Shown here one piece after another: positions 14,412 to 27,911 of a DNA stretch of 64,000 nucleotides. Positions within the stretch are counted from its first letter, which is position 1; each line of letters opens with the position of its first letter. The DNA comes from Apostichopus japonicus. Taxonomy: Eukaryota; Echinodermata; Holothuroidea; Aspidochirotida; Stichopodidae. The notes under the pieces were generated by a model. It was not told the DNA's origin. It searched no databases and saw nothing but the letters and a program-made list of their open reading frames with translations. The stretch lies in contig NC_092573.1 in assembly GCF_037975245.1 (NCBI RefSeq), positions 19,166,265 to 19,230,264 of the forward strand, given 5' to 3'. Both the position numbers and the translations under genes were made by a program.

Positions 14412-14419
14412 TGTAGACA

Positions 14420-17400
14420 AGGCTACCACGTGTGTCCATGTCAAAGTTGATAATAAACCGTAAAACCTATTTTTAAGGATGACTGTAGTTACAAAATTAA
14501 TTTTTGATATATTAAAGTCTGCTGTCAGTCCAGGTGTGTTTCTATAACACTTTGAATTTGGCAGAAATTACGCTTTAAATAGCTGAGGCTCAGCAACTAA
14601 AGTGACTGGACTATATAGTCTAATACACAGATCCTTGGCCATTTCCTCAAATGTAACACAAAACTCAATGAGAAAACACTTTTTATGGCTGTCAATAACA
14701 GCATAAAGTATGCTTCAAGTTTGTCGAGGTCATATGGTGTTGAATGTCACACAGGAGTGTTCTGTTGTTTACATGTTACTAGTTAAAAGAACAATTTTTG
14801 GGTTGATTTAATAGAATTTGTAACAAAATGGGTTGATATTAACATTAAGTTCTGCACTTAGGAGCTGACGTTACCATCAACTTAGCCTTAATGAAGCATT
14901 CCAAAGATTAAAATGTAAATATCTTCAGAACTGATCAGGCTATGAAAACATTACCAGCACTCACTTTTTTTCTGTGAATACGACATATCGAGACTATCAT
15001 TCTGCCTTAAGTCATCTTCAAACAAACTTTTTCGACGAATGAAGGATCGATCTCCTTTTCCTGCACGTTTCAATAAATGACTTTAAAATGACAAAAATCG
15101 TCCAATCATAATTTATTAATTTTCCTAGAAATTCTTCTTACGTTCATTTAAATACTTTGAATGTCCACAGAGGCGTAGAAAGGTAGTTCCGGTTGGGGTA
15201 AAGGGGGTGGGTAGGTTGAACTGGGAGTGTAGGTACGTTGCTTCGAAAGGGGGCTCAATAATGGGAGCCTGCATGAGGAGAAACCCCATGAACTTGGTGC
15301 AACAATGTATATAAGATATTTTTGTTATCTCGTAGCAATTTTCAAGCACACAGCAAATGTCAGACAGATTAGTTGCATTGAATTTTTTCTTCTTTTTGTA
15401 TTTATTAAAACAAATTATTGGAGGGAAGGGGGGGGGGGTGGAGTGGAGGTTGGATATCACCCTTGTTTTGGTTACAGAAAAATCATTTATATAAATACTT
15501 ATCACAAAGGAGGAAATATAACATAAAGCATAAATTTGCAAAACAATTAGTTACCGAACGCTCCATGTAACAAGAAAGAAAAGTGAGGGATAAATCCACA
15601 ATTTCGTCTGTAAAGTAGGTTACTTTGAACGGAGTCCTTCGTGATGTTTTTACCTATAACCTTTTCTGTATTGATGTAGCTAATTGACTACGTCAGTTGA
15701 AATCACCTTCGGTTTGTAGATAATTCAGGTGATGCTCCACGACATTTCCATGATGTTGAAGCAACCTTTATACTGATAAGAGAGAATATATATATATATA
15801 TATATGTATATAGAAAAAAGAAGTAGTTTTGTGGAAAGAGCAAAAACAGTCTAGACTATCATGGTTGTGAATATATGCATAAGGTATATTTCAACACTGT
15901 TTATATAATGATTGTTAATTCATGCTTATTTCTTGTATCATCAGAATAAGTTCCAAAACTCGGGGGTACTGTTGACAGCTTTAAAATTTAAGGGGTGAGG
16001 GAGAAGGGGTGGTAATACTGAAACAAATGAAGAAAAAAAACTCGTAGGGGAGAAACTATTTTAGTATAAGTGTCAGGTGTTATATATCGTCGGCCAGTTA
16101 ATATTGTGTACTAGATATTTTCTTATGAGTAAAGGGGAATAGCCAACCGTATACTCTCCCGCAATAAAGAAGTATAGACCGTCGAAGTTGCATCAATCCA
16201 TCTAATGTTTATATAGGTGTGACAAGACTTGCAGTGAAGCCGTATTCGTCCCGTATCATAATTTCTTGAACTCTTCCACACAGATAACAAACATTCTACA
16301 CGTAACCTACTGTGGGCATTTTGGAAATATAATATAGACCGGCGGTACTCGAAGTTTCTAGAGCCTTGTATTAATTATTCGTACTCTGTAACAAGAGGAA
16401 CTCACAACTTGTACTCGTAATCATTATTTTGTACTCATACTTGAAATATGGGTGGGACCTAATTTGCACATTCTGCATATAGTGATCGGGGCTAGAGTTT
16501 TTTCTTCTTCTCCTTATAAGGGTTAACTGATAACATTTCACCTGGTTTCATTTGATGTTATTACATTATTAGGGGACAGAAACAAATGTATGTATGGCGT
16601 CCTTGGAACTTGTACTTGAATTTGCATACACGTGGACTGTACTAAGTTATGTACGTTAAGTGATGAAAGGACTATAGCCTACATCTAGATCTCTTGCAGC
16701 TATGAACCGCCGAACAACGGTCATTAAACTCGGATTGCGCAACTGGTGACTCCGTACGACATTTCTCCATTTCCCACGCACAAATCGAAGAAACGCGAGT
16801 ATTTTTCAATAATACTTAAATTTCAACCCTCTTAATGTATTTTGGACAGATAAATCACTTTGACGTTTTAAAATTAGCCAATTTTGGTGAAACTCAGATA
16901 ATGTAAAACCAAGCAGTCAACTTGAAACCGACTAAAAGGGGGAGTCCGGTCACATTTTCCTCTATTTGTTTTTCCTCTATTTTTTCCCCCTTTTTCCTTT
17001 TATATTAGTCATTCTTCCTGTTAAGGTATTTTATGAATCCTCTTTATCAATTTTATATTTATACTGGACTGAATAAAATTTAAAAAAGAGTTAAAAACAG
17101 ACGATCCACCTACATAAAAAGTTTAAATATTTGAAAGGATTCGGGAAATACACTTGTAGGGTGAAAAACTGACGTATGCTGTACACGGTGTAACTCTATA
17201 TAGCTCGGTCGGAATACAGCAGAATATATCACTGGACTTTGATATAGATCTAATAGATCTTAGGATTCATGTATTGCATGCATAAATCCATTCTTTCAGG
17301 TTTCTACCTCGTGGTGCTCATTTTCAACGTTCATTCTCAACAACTTTCCTGTATACGTTTGCAACTGCATGCAGGAAACAGTTTCTTGCATCAAGACTGA

Positions 17401-18004
17401 AAACTTACCACTTTCTATCGAATAAAATCTGAAACTCTGTTCACAACATTTTCACAGCAGACATAAGCCAGTGTAAAAGGTCACATCTAATTTGCATAGG
17501 CCTATTTATGGTCTTAAACTGTGGGCATGTATACATGCAATGTAAATTTCTCGAAGGTTTCAATAAACTGGAGAGTCAAAATGAAATGCATTTGCCGCTT
17601 GCTCCCTGACTAAGTTTTTGTTTACATGTGATAGAATGGAGAAAAAACAAATTAACACGTGGTGTGGCGTTACACATAAAGGTAAAATATAATCTTTATG
17701 ATGAAAGAATATTGAAATGTTGTTATGGTTTTCCTGGTTATTGATCTAATAGACGGTTTATTAACTTACGGAACATGATCAAATTTCCATTAAAATAAAA
17801 AGTAAAGAAAAAAGGAGAACAAAAGCATACAACCAGTAAATATTTTGACATTCAAATTGTTTGGGGCTTGAGAGTGCTTGTCATTACTCGACTATATATG
17901 CTTATTTACAAAATATACCGTCGCAAGGTCGACTAATTTGATGGCGTGCAGGGGGAAGGCCGAGTGCGCCTATACCGGGTCCTAGTTTAAGGATCGGTAA
18001 AGCT
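14420..18004. other. non-coding stretch
   Basis: No conserved coding exon was recognised on either strand. A short (TA)n tract lies around 15786-15806 and poly-G runs near 15428-15440. The minus-strand open frame at 15541-15125 has low-complexity composition and no family resemblance. Confidence 0.5.
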
Positions 18005-19079
18005 CTACATTTTTCGCTGTAAGGCTATTCTGACCTCTGTCAAATCAATTGAATCATTTGGTTTCATTATGAAATAATGGAACACGTCATTCATATACGT
18101 TACCTATGCAATGTAACGTAAAGTCACGCTGATCCCAGAGGGAGAGGAGATTGGAGCATAATCATGGGTGACGTCATAATTCAACGAAAGAACGTCCATT
18201 ATCGAAACTTGCAATGCTACCTCTTGATTTTTATGTCACCATAGATACGTAGCAAATGTTTGTTAAAAATGATTTTGTGACGTAATCCTCTGGCAGCTAC
18301 AGTGATATACTTGGTATAGTTATAACCTTCAAACATGATGTCTCTATACGTGTTACGTTGCAGGTAATATAACAAGAAGTAATTTATATTTATTATGGCA
18401 ATGCATATTACGGTTTGTTGACAGTTTTGAAGAAAACGGTATAGAGAAACCATGACGAATACCTATGATAAAGATGACACACTTAATCATAATTATTATC
18501 ATATATATGATTATATTTTCGCTTTAAGGCTATTCTGACCTTTATCAAATAATTGTAATAATTTCTTTCATTATATGAAATGATGGAACACATCAGTCAT
18601 ACGTTACATATGGCATGTAACGTGCTGTCACTTATGCCACAGTCCGGAAGAAGTGTTCGAATTTACGGTCTAGTTCGGACAAGGAAATTTTGTTAAGGCA
18701 AATGGGAATTGCGATTCTCTCTGTTCTTGGCAGTAAATGTGAAATGCATTTTCTTGTCGGCGATATCTTCTACATTTACCCCCTGAACAGAATTCCTGTA
18801 TGTTACGTCAATAAAATATCGTATATATGTCGATAATGACGTGTTTTGAAGCGTCTGTGGTATAGTATGATGACAAACAGTTTTTTTACCAGTAACTAAT
18901 GCTCCTTTTAACATGGTCAGGTACCCTTACAGATTTCCATTACTAATTTAAAGCAACGGCTCACAGCGGATCCCGCGCCATGAAACCTTCGCGTAAGTTT
19001 TGTGTCTGACTTGGAAAAAAACTGTCAATTCCTCTATATACGTCAAAATACAGATGACGTGTTTCAGATGCGCAATATG

Positions 19080-19126
<47 letters not shown>

Positions 19127-19680
19127 CTCAAAAACGTCATTTTCGTTCGACTTTTCGAGTTCGAGTTACATGATACCATGCTGCCTATTTTACCCTCAGT
19201 TTTGTAGGTTCTCGCGAGAAGCACGTAGTCGAAATAATACTAATAATAAGGAGAATTATAATTTTAACTAAACCTTTTCCCTTGCTCCAAGTTGAAGTCA
19301 CGCTGATCGCAGAGGGAGAGGAGATTGGAGCATAATCATGGGTGACGTCATACTTCAACGAAAGAATGTCTATTTATCGAAACTTGCTACCTCTTGACTT
19401 TTATGTTACCATAGATACGTAGCAAATGTTTGTTAAAAATTATTTTGTGACGTGATCCTTTGGCAACTACAGTTATACTTGGTATAACTAAAAAATTACA
19501 AACATTATGTCTCCATTCGTGTTACGTTGCAGGTAATATAACAAGATGTTTGTATATATATTTATATTATGGCAATGCATATTACGGTTGTACGTTTTAC
19601 AGAAAACGGTATAGAGAAACCATGACGAATGCCTATGATAAAGATGAAACACTTTATAATAATTATTATTATATATAAAA
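18005..19680. repeat. duplicated block A-B-A'-spacer-B'
   Basis: Segment A (about 18012-18120, containing GTAAGGCTATTCTGACCT) recurs as A' at about 18520-18630. Segment B (about 18121-18510, starting AAGTCACGCTGATC) recurs as B' at about 19298-19680. The two B copies keep order and orientation over some 370 bp, with scattered substitutions and small indels. No reading frame is conserved between copies, so this is non-coding repeat or segmental duplication. Confidence 0.75.
19082..19123. repeat. (TA)n microsatellite
   Basis: About 20 uninterrupted TA units lie in the spacer between the two B copies of the duplicated block. Confidence 0.95.
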
Positions 19681-20600
19681 TTAACGACATATATAGAAGA
19701 GTATAGCTTACAGTCTTGAATCGCAAGCCCGCCCCCCCCCCATTTCCCCTCCCCTCCCCGTCTACAACTTTAGAACCCTTATAATATTAATCTAGTAACG
19801 CACCTCGCCGTATATTCACTGTGGCCAAGCCTCGCAGGAAGCGGGAAAATCCCCTTTCAGCAATGATCCGTTTTAACAGGCAAACAATTAAGCCTGGCAA
19901 TTTTTGTCCACTTTGAACAGATTCGGAACAGATTTTCAAGCTTCGGGCAACATTTCTAATCCAAGTCCTCCAGACCTGTTGTTTTCCTTATACACACCTC
20001 CCCCCCAACCCCCCTCCCCTAGATGCAGCTACTTAAATGCATGCAGCTTAATAAAGCCACGCACCGCAGTTACTTAGAGAACCTGGAATTTGAAGTTGTT
20101 TACGTCTTTGTCGTAAACATGTTCAGTGACAATTATCATGAGAGATTGTCTAACGTAAGAAACGAAGTGGACAAATTAAACGTCACTTATGAAAAAAAAA
20201 CTGTGGGCCTCTGTTTCATTTAAGGTTGAAAAGTTTGAAAAACCATGATGATTACATATTCTGCTACCTTATTCCCGACCCAAATCACATCAGGATCGAG
20301 AAAATAATAGTACGTATATACCATAAACTTTAACTATGAAGCTTTTCAGTGCGTTAAATCACTTGTAGCAATGTATTTTGCATGCATGGGATTTATTGTC
20401 GATATGAATAGTATATCTGGGTGATGCTATCTTGAGAATCGAATCAGGTATCACCCGCTTCGTGCAAAAGTCTACGAGACAGTCTGAGCTTGATCTATTA
20501 GCATCATACATTGAGTAATAGGCCTACTTGGAATTTGTTTGAAATCGTTGATTAAAAAGTTCAGAATAGCACCTTTTTGGTAACAACAAAAACAAAGAAA
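19681..20600. other. non-coding stretch
   Basis: No exon or recognisable repeat family was seen apart from C-rich runs near 19731-19760 and 20000-20020. Confidence 0.45.
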
Positions 20601-20620
20601 AGAAAGAAAGAAAGAATTTG

Positions 20621-21075
20621 GCCTCAAATGACCTTTGACCTCCAATGAGACCAATAGGATTCATGTATACAATATGGGGCATTCACATACTAGATGTGGG
20701 ATACAATCAAGTTAACCTTAATCTTGAGATATGCGTTTACAAAGTTTCCAGGCTTCAACTCTGATGACCTCAAAAGCCAAATATATTTTGGCATCCAATA
20801 AAATCAATAAATTTCATCTGAGTGTGGAACATCCATTGCCCATACTTCATATGAGACTGATCCAAGAATTCCATTCCCCTTATATTGCGCTAAATGATTT
20901 AGTATTTCCACCTCTGTTGACATCAAATGACCTTTGACCTCAGTATTTAAAGAACAGGCTTCTTTAACTAATTAGAGAGCATGCCCATACAAAGCTCTAG
21001 ATTGATGAAAGTCTCTCTCCTTGAGATAACGTATACATTTACAAGCAAGGGCAAGGACGATCACTATGGAATGCC
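20621..21075 (+). repeat. dimeric repeat carrying perfect DR1 motifs
   Basis: TGACCTTTGACCT occurs at 20629-20641 and again at 20928-20940, 299 bp apart. The sequence after each copy shares blocks in the same order (GGCAT or GCATGC, then CCTTNATCTTGAGATA-like and CGTTTACAA-like words), so this is an old tandem dimer. The motif is the reverse complement of AGGTCAAAGGTCA, the consensus direct-repeat-1 element bound by HNF4, RXR and COUP-TF receptors. Whether it works as a receptor site here is unknown; it may simply be part of a repeat family. Confidence 0.6.
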
Positions 21076-21489
21076 GAAAGGGCAATGTATTATGTTGTTT
21101 ACTTTGATGTTGTCTGCCGTTTTTATGACGTCAAAATACGTACACAAATTCAAAAGCAGTAGGTCTAAAGTTATGATGGAAGATCTTAGCCTGTAGATTT
21201 GATCCTTGCAATGCGTTAAAACTAACTAAGGCTATATATTATATACCTTACGTTAGGCTAGTCCGTACCTGTATCTTGACCACATATATCTCTTTTTCTT
21301 AGGTTTAAAGACTTTCGTAACTTATTCAACGATTTACAGAGATATCCAGCATCAAAGGAGACGTGAACTTCAAAGGAAACAACAACGTTAAAACAGACAG
21401 CATAGAATTAAACCACATAATAGATTACCCTTTCGGCGTTCCATACTGTGCACACTTACATGAGAGAGAAAAAACTGAAGACACAAACA

Positions 21490-22074
21490 CTCAGACCCGA
21501 TTACAATGCTTAAAGTGCTTGTCCAAAGCATTCTTAAACCCATTCACAATACTTACAAGTACAACTTTCTAAGGCAAACCGTTCCACTCATTCACAACCC
21601 TATTAGAAAAAAAGTTATGCCGAATATTAATCGTACTTTGTGACTTTTGGAGTTTAAGACAATGACCTCTGGTACAACTACTATTAGCAAACATGAAAAA
21701 GTCAGAGAAGGATAAATTGTCAAAACCATACACACTCTTGAAAACCTGAATCAAGTCACCACGTAACCTCCTAAGCTCCAGTGTGGTGAGATTCAATAGT
21801 TGTAACCGTCTATAATAAGGAACACTCTTTAAGGAACTAATCATCCTAGTAGCCCTCCTCTAGACCTTTTTGAGTACTTCCTTATCAAAATATGGGTTCC
21901 AAGCCTGCACAGCATACTCCAGATGAAGCCTAACCAACTGCTTATAAAGCCTAACTACTATATCCTCTTTCAGAAAACTGCAGTTCCTCTTGGTCATACC
22001 TAAAACCCTATTACCTCTTTTAGCAGCTTCAAGACAATGTTTAGAAGGTTGCAGAGATGAGTCATGGTGCAATC
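21490..22074 (-). mobile_element. CR1/L2-type LINE relic, 3' part of reverse-transcriptase ORF
   Basis: Two adjacent frames read like the C-terminal part of a non-LTR retrotransposon ORF2. The upstream frame (22072-21863) has RLYKQLVRLHLEYAVQAWNP. The downstream frame (21844-21569) has LELRRLRGDLIQVFK, SSCTRGHCLKL and FFSNRVVNEWNGLP. These match the 'LVRPHLEY..QAW', 'RRLRGDLIQVFK' and 'FF.NRVVNEWNSLP' blocks of CR1/L2-like elements. A frameshift lies between them and a stop follows GLP, so it is dead. It is 5'-truncated, as usual for LINEs. Confidence 0.85.
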
Positions 22075-22278
22075 AGCTTCACAGCATGAATGATGTATGT
22101 TAGGCTATACGTAATTCGATTATTATGAACATAGTCTACGAATTCTCAGCCCACGCAACACCAACCACCACTACTCCACTACCAGTCAACCGACCCCTGT
22201 TACCACCCCCCATACACAGTCACAAAATCATTTGATGGGACGGTATGGTTTATCCCGAGCGCTGCTTTACCGGTTTAT

Positions 22279-22516
22279 CCACCAACGAGACAGAAGACTT
22301 GAAAAAGTCCAAATATAACATAATCGGGCCACATGTAGCCTATGCTTGAAATATACTTTTCTATGTTTATAGAAATGAAGTTTCATTCGGATATGTACCA
22401 TTAAATTTAACCCAAAATGTGTAAGGAGTGCGCAAATCCTAGCCCATACCTCACACCTTTTATTTATAAGGAAAACAAGCAAACAAACAGAGGAATAAAA
22501 GATGAATAGCGTACCC
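22279..22516. repeat. interspersed repeat, copy 1 (second copy at 53938-54192)
   Basis: About 240 bp beginning CACCAACGAGACAG are nearly identical, in the same orientation, to 53938-54192. The copies differ by small indels and scattered substitutions. The minus-strand end contains GGGTACG, which at the other locus is the splice donor of a START-domain exon. No TIR or poly-A tail is obvious, so the class is unknown. Confidence 0.75.
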
Positions 22517-25500
22517 GCCTGGTATCTGAATACCATGAATAGCCCACTTCAATGAAGTACGAATGTTACGTATTCCTGACTATACGTGTCAAGTTTTTAT
22601 TTTGGAGAATGACTAGATTCCATCACGTCTCCTCCAATTATGGCAATACCAGAAAAGTTCAATTCCGTCGACATTTTCCGCTCTTTCTTAATGCTTTGGA
22701 AATCAATAACATTTTTGAGCTATTATTTTGAGCATTTCGTGTTCTAAGGTCGACTAAACGCTACAATCATGCTACCATACTCAGCGGGGTAGGTGTCGAT
22801 ATTCCCCCGTCAATCAATATTGAGAAAATCATCTCTCTACTCTTCATCGCTTGTAGCAGAGATGAACGAGAATAAAAAAAGAGAGAGAGAGACACATTAA
22901 AGGAATATATGGAACTTCCTTTTGCTTAAATGGTTAATTAATGTTCTCTCCTGAATGGACATAGATCAATAAACCACCTGTTACGAGTGAATATAACATG
23001 GGAGTAGAGAACTAACTGCTCCTAGAACAATTATGTGACGCCACCTCTTCTTTTTAAGATTCATTTTTCGTTAAGTTTATCTGAAATGAAAATATAATAT
23101 TTTTTTCTGAATAAAAGTATAAAGAACTAATGGGAATTGTATTATATTCATACATGATGAGGGGAAATCATGAATTTGTCCCCGTCCTCTCCTCTCTCTA
23201 CGCGAGTATTCCGTCTCTCCCACCCCAACCCCAACCCCACCATCCTCCTGTGAGACGCCCGTGTTATTCGCACAATCAGATGAGTAAGTAAACATTTGCC
23301 TATTTACATACTTTGTACATAGCAACGTAATATTGCATAATGAGATTGCGCGTAAATGATTTTACATATTTTTAGATATAGGGTTTACTCTTCGTCTATC
23401 ATTGGTCAGTACTACTGGTCAACAGGGATTGATGGATGATAAAAATAATAATAATAATAATAATAACAACAACAACAACAATAATAATAATAATTATAAT
23501 AATCTGAATTATTTGTCACTATCCCCTGAACATTCTGGAATATCGATATATTTGCATTTGTATTCATAAATGTTGTAACAATCTTGGTGTCCACAAGTTT
23601 TCATTCATGACATAAACTGAACAAGGCAGTTTTCTCTGACTTTTATCCCAACAAGTGACGCATCTCTTATCGTTCACCTTAGCAAACCCTTGAAAAACAA
23701 GCACACGATTAAAACTCGGTAAAACTGAAACAATAACAACAACAAAAACACAAACAAGACATCAAAGACGATATTCGAGTGAGTTCAGGTTAATGGTCTC
23801 TTTTCTTCTTTGGTTTGAATAGGCCAATATGTTTAATTCAATGTTGACAGACCATTCGAATACACAAATGTTATCAAACAGCTCCCTGGTTAAACCAAAT
23901 ATTATAAAATACTCAGTAACCAGGTCAACAAACTAGCTGCTTTAACATCTAGATGTCAATTTCAACCAACTAGTCACTGATTGATTAGAAACGACTAGAA
24001 ATCCCTGCCAATTCAATGTCCATCAGACTGATTGGTTAAGAAATGACTGAAAATGATCAAGGGGAAAAGAAATCAATCATAGCCCAAAAAAAAATGGCCT
24101 TTACGTCAATCAAGACTGACTTTTCCTTTTTCTTCACTGCAGTCTGTCAAAATGTTGGGCGTAAGAACCTTTTTAAAGAAAATTCAAAGCGACGTGATCT
24201 TTGGTAGTGGTATTCTCAATCAAAAAATCGTGACATGTGGGATGATATGTCAGGAGTTTTGTGACAAATATAGCAGACGTTGCCCCGATCTCCGTAACGC
24301 CCACATCTGTAATGGGATTGGTCTACTATGTGCATATACAAGAAAGCACGTATAACGTTCTCAAAAAAGTAGGATATTCACCCTACACGATATGACATCT
24401 TCATCAGATGTGCCCAGAGTGGTACATTTAAATAAGCTAGACATAACTGCCCATCTATACTGTGAAAGTTTTGCGCATCTGTATATGTCATTGGTATTAA
24501 TTCTTTTGCAAAAAAAAAAAGAAAGACCTTTTTCTGATTATTCAGCACGTGCTGTGGCACTAATGTAAAAAAGAAGAAGAAGAAGAAGAAAGGAGTCGAA
24601 TATCACTTCTGTTCTTAAAGGACGTAACTCATAAGTAACGAACGAAATATGCTAGAAATGCAAATACCAGTTGTCTCTGATATGCTACGTTCACATTTGA
24701 AAACGCGAGAGGGAAGGGGGGGGGGGGTGTCAGGACCTTTTTTTGCCTCGGAAGGTAAGAACGCGACCTCGGGGCGTTCACGTGTGAAAACGGATGGTGC
24801 ATCAAGGTCGAACGAGAGATGATAATGCCAGAGTGAATAGGTCACGATGATTTGCTTGTTGAATCAAATAGCTATTTATGCCCCACGACGCGCCCGAGAA
24901 CTCGGGTCGTGTGATCCTCGAGCGTTCACACTATCCTGATCACACACGCGCGAAAAGGAAAGCGCCAATGGTGGGGTTTGTACGGGAGCGAAGTCACACT
25001 ACACAGTCCGATCGCCTTTGCGGTATCGGATCCTCGCAACGATCTCATTGTTAGCCATGTTCAGAGGTGAACAGTTTACTGCTACTCTCGAAGCATTCTC
25101 ACTCCTTTGCTACTCTTCTGGTCTAATAAAACACTTGTCTGGGGTAATTTGGAGTCACGATGCACAAAGAAAGTACGTTTGAAAACTATCGGTATTACAA
25201 TTTAACAAAACAAAATTTACCTATAAAAACAACATTTGTAGCGAATGCGTTATCCGTGTTTGTAGTTGTCACACATGTCGTGTGAGGTGTTCTAGATAAC
25301 AGGAAGTACATACACATACAAAACTTGTTTGTATAATTCTCCAGAACATTTTGTCTACTTTGGCTTTCCAAGACCCCCTACAGCAATCGTATTTAGGACC
25401 CACGGAGTTAGTATTTACCTCAGTATCCAAAGTATCCATAAAGAGCATTTTCAACCAGCAATTCATAGTGTTTGTAAAGCAATGTCTCCCACCACGGGCA

Positions 25501-26034
25501 ACTTTAAAATAGCAGAAAATAGATTAATGATATAGTGTCGTACACAAGTCATGTTTAAAGATCATAAATGTATCCACTCTAACTTTTTATAGGTAGTCAG
25601 TATAGGACCCAAAATTTGAGCACGCTATAATTGCTAGCAGTTTTCAAAAAAGTAATTTCCAGGAGGTCTTTACCCTCCAAATTGTTCTCAGATATTTTTA
25701 AGGAACATTTAAGATGACTGAATGTCCCAGTGAGGACAATTTTCTCGAAGGTTGTAACAAAAACAGTTTAAGAATTTTGACCAAAGGTGAGTGACAAGAT
25801 AACGGAAGTGGAGTAGGAAAATATCAACGGTGTGTGTGAGGAGGGTGTGTGGGGAGGGGGCAGGGGCAGAAAACCAGTTGGCCTTGAGGTCCTATGCCTT
25901 TGCAATGCAATCAGGGGACAGTAATAAACTTGTTGGAATTTGAGTATGAGGGTCCGTCAATCAATTAGTACGGTTACCACATATTATCTGAATAAACGAT
26001 AATAAGTTTGTGTGGCCTGGGGGAGAGGTCTTAG
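22517..26034. other. non-coding stretch with microsatellite and GC-rich patch
   Basis: It contains an AAT/AAC trinucleotide repeat (about 23441-23503), a (GAA)n tract (about 24571-24590) and a CpG-rich patch at about 24870-25030. The plus frame at 24152-24355 follows an acceptor-like TTCACTGCAG and has five cysteines near its end, but no family resemblance. I do not call a gene. Confidence 0.4.
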
Positions 26035-26292
26035 TTGAGTGGTTCCCTTCCCCATTCTGACAAAAAAATAGAGGTGAACCGAAAATGGTACAAGTCAAAA
26101 ATGAAAATTTCAATTACGGATTCCAAAAGTCGAATGACTGTTACTACAAACAATTTGACCTTTCTGTGCTTAAATGGGAATGGCAGTTTAACCATCGAGT
26201 TTCACCGTCTTGAAAGTTCTTCCAATGTTTTGATAACAACACTGTTCGAACTACTTAACAATCCGAACTTACACGCGGACGCCATCGTATAG
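26035..26292 (+). CDS. unrecognised open frame, possible terminal exon
   Basis: An 85-codon frame starts directly after GTCTTAG, which could be a splice acceptor, and ends with TAG at 26290-26292. The product is soluble-looking and rich in Ser, Thr, Asn and Lys (for example KWYKSKMKISITDSKSR and SSSNVLITTLFELL), with mixed composition unlike the low-complexity frames around it. There is no ATG at its start, so if real it is the last exon of a spliced gene. No upstream partner exon was identified and I do not recognise the family. It may equally be chance. Confidence 0.2.
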   Translation: MSGSLPHSDKKIEVNRKWYKSKMKISITDSKSRMTVTTNNLTFLCLNGNGSLTIEFHRLESSSNVLITTLFELLNNPNLHADAIV

Positions 26293-27905
26293 GATAGAAC
26301 ACAGAGGGACATGTCAGGACGTAAAGTAACCATATTTATTGTCTTTTTGTTGTATATTTGGTGGGAATACTGTTAGACCTTTCAAAGTTGTTTGAGGAGA
26401 ATGAACATCTATCAGGCGAAACAAAGTGGCCCCAACCACACCCCTCCTAGCCCACCCCCTCACACCCACTCTGACAGCCGCAAATTGTACATATAAGCCT
26501 CGCATAAAGCAGACTGGAGGGGAAAAATTACTATTTTCTGATTGGAGACGTATAACGTTACTACCTGTATGCTAAGTCACATGATTGCACAATATTCTAC
26601 GTCATTACATTCTGATGCACATGATGGGAATGTTGCAAAGCATCGATGTCGAAAGATTACCCAAAACTTAATTTGCAATGAAATTTCGCAGGAATTTGTT
26701 TTTATCATGTAATACATAGCATGTAAAATTTAAAAAGAAAATTAAAAATTTTAATGAATTGTTCACCAGGGAAATGGTGGATACGGTGTGTTACCGAACG
26801 ACCTCAATGCAATCAAGTAAGGTTTGACTATTTCAGACATGTACTTTAAAAGCTCTCTGCAAATTTAGCCATCTAAAGTATAGTGTTGGTTATTATTATA
26901 TTCGTAATGGTATTAGCCGAGCACACAACCGTCATTTTCAGGGGGAGAAGGTAGTGGGGGGGGGGGGGTAGCTGATGGAGGTGAAGATGGATTTCGAGAC
27001 CCACTAGTACTTTTTGGAGGCCAACTGTACTCACTGGCCTGGGTAAGATTTCCAAACATAATGTGTCAACATGACCGTCTATATAATCAGTGTCATAGGG
27101 GATATTTCTGATATTTGCTGGGAAAGCAGGGGGAGACCATTCCCCGCCCCCCCCCCACGCTCCATATATGCCCTGGCTATTAGCAGAATTGAGACAAAAG
27201 TTTAACTGTTTTTGATGAAGTAACTTACACATTATGGGAAGTTGACTATCCCTGACTGTCCCCACACCCCTATGTTATGAAACTGATAATTTATGCGAAG
27301 GTTTATCCTACCGACATACCTCATTACTATGTAACTTAATGCTTTAGTTTTCATGTTCCTTTGATGAACTCACCACAACCCCCCCCCCCCCCCCCACTCA
27401 ACTTCTAAGGACGGTACCTCAGTTTTGAAAACAAATTTTACCTTCCCATGCCATTAATCCAGTACTCAACAATTCACAGCAATTAAATAACTTTGCTGCT
27501 TAAAACTTGATAGACGCAGCCGGACAGACAGAAACAATAGAGATATTTCCAGACACAGAGATTGAATGACTAATAGATGACATAACAAGCATATTGATAT
27601 ACATGTAGATTGATTCACTTTAGGATCATAAATATATTCAGACATACAGACAGCCAAGATCATAATTCAAGGGAACGCTACATAAATTTGTTTCGTAACA
27701 TTGCTTATTTTTTTTTTTTTTAGTTTCTCTCCTTTTCCGGAAATCTCAAAACCAGTCACGTTTATGAATCAACATAAAACAAAAAGAAGGTAACTAGCTC
27801 CTTTTGACTGTCATTTGAGAAATTTTTTTCAGAATATGATTAGTTACTTATTAAGAAATGACGCTAAATTTATTTATTAGATACCATAGCTGAACAGTGC
27901 AAAAT
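26293..27905. other. non-coding stretch
   Basis: No supported exon. Poly-G and poly-C runs occur near 26955-26968, 27147-27162 and 27379-27396. Confidence 0.45.
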
Positions 27906-27911
27906 TTTGTT

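Noticed and set aside
24152-24355. Cys-containing 67-codon plus frame after an acceptor-like sequence
   Set aside because: No family resemblance, no partner exon, and it lies in non-coding surroundings.
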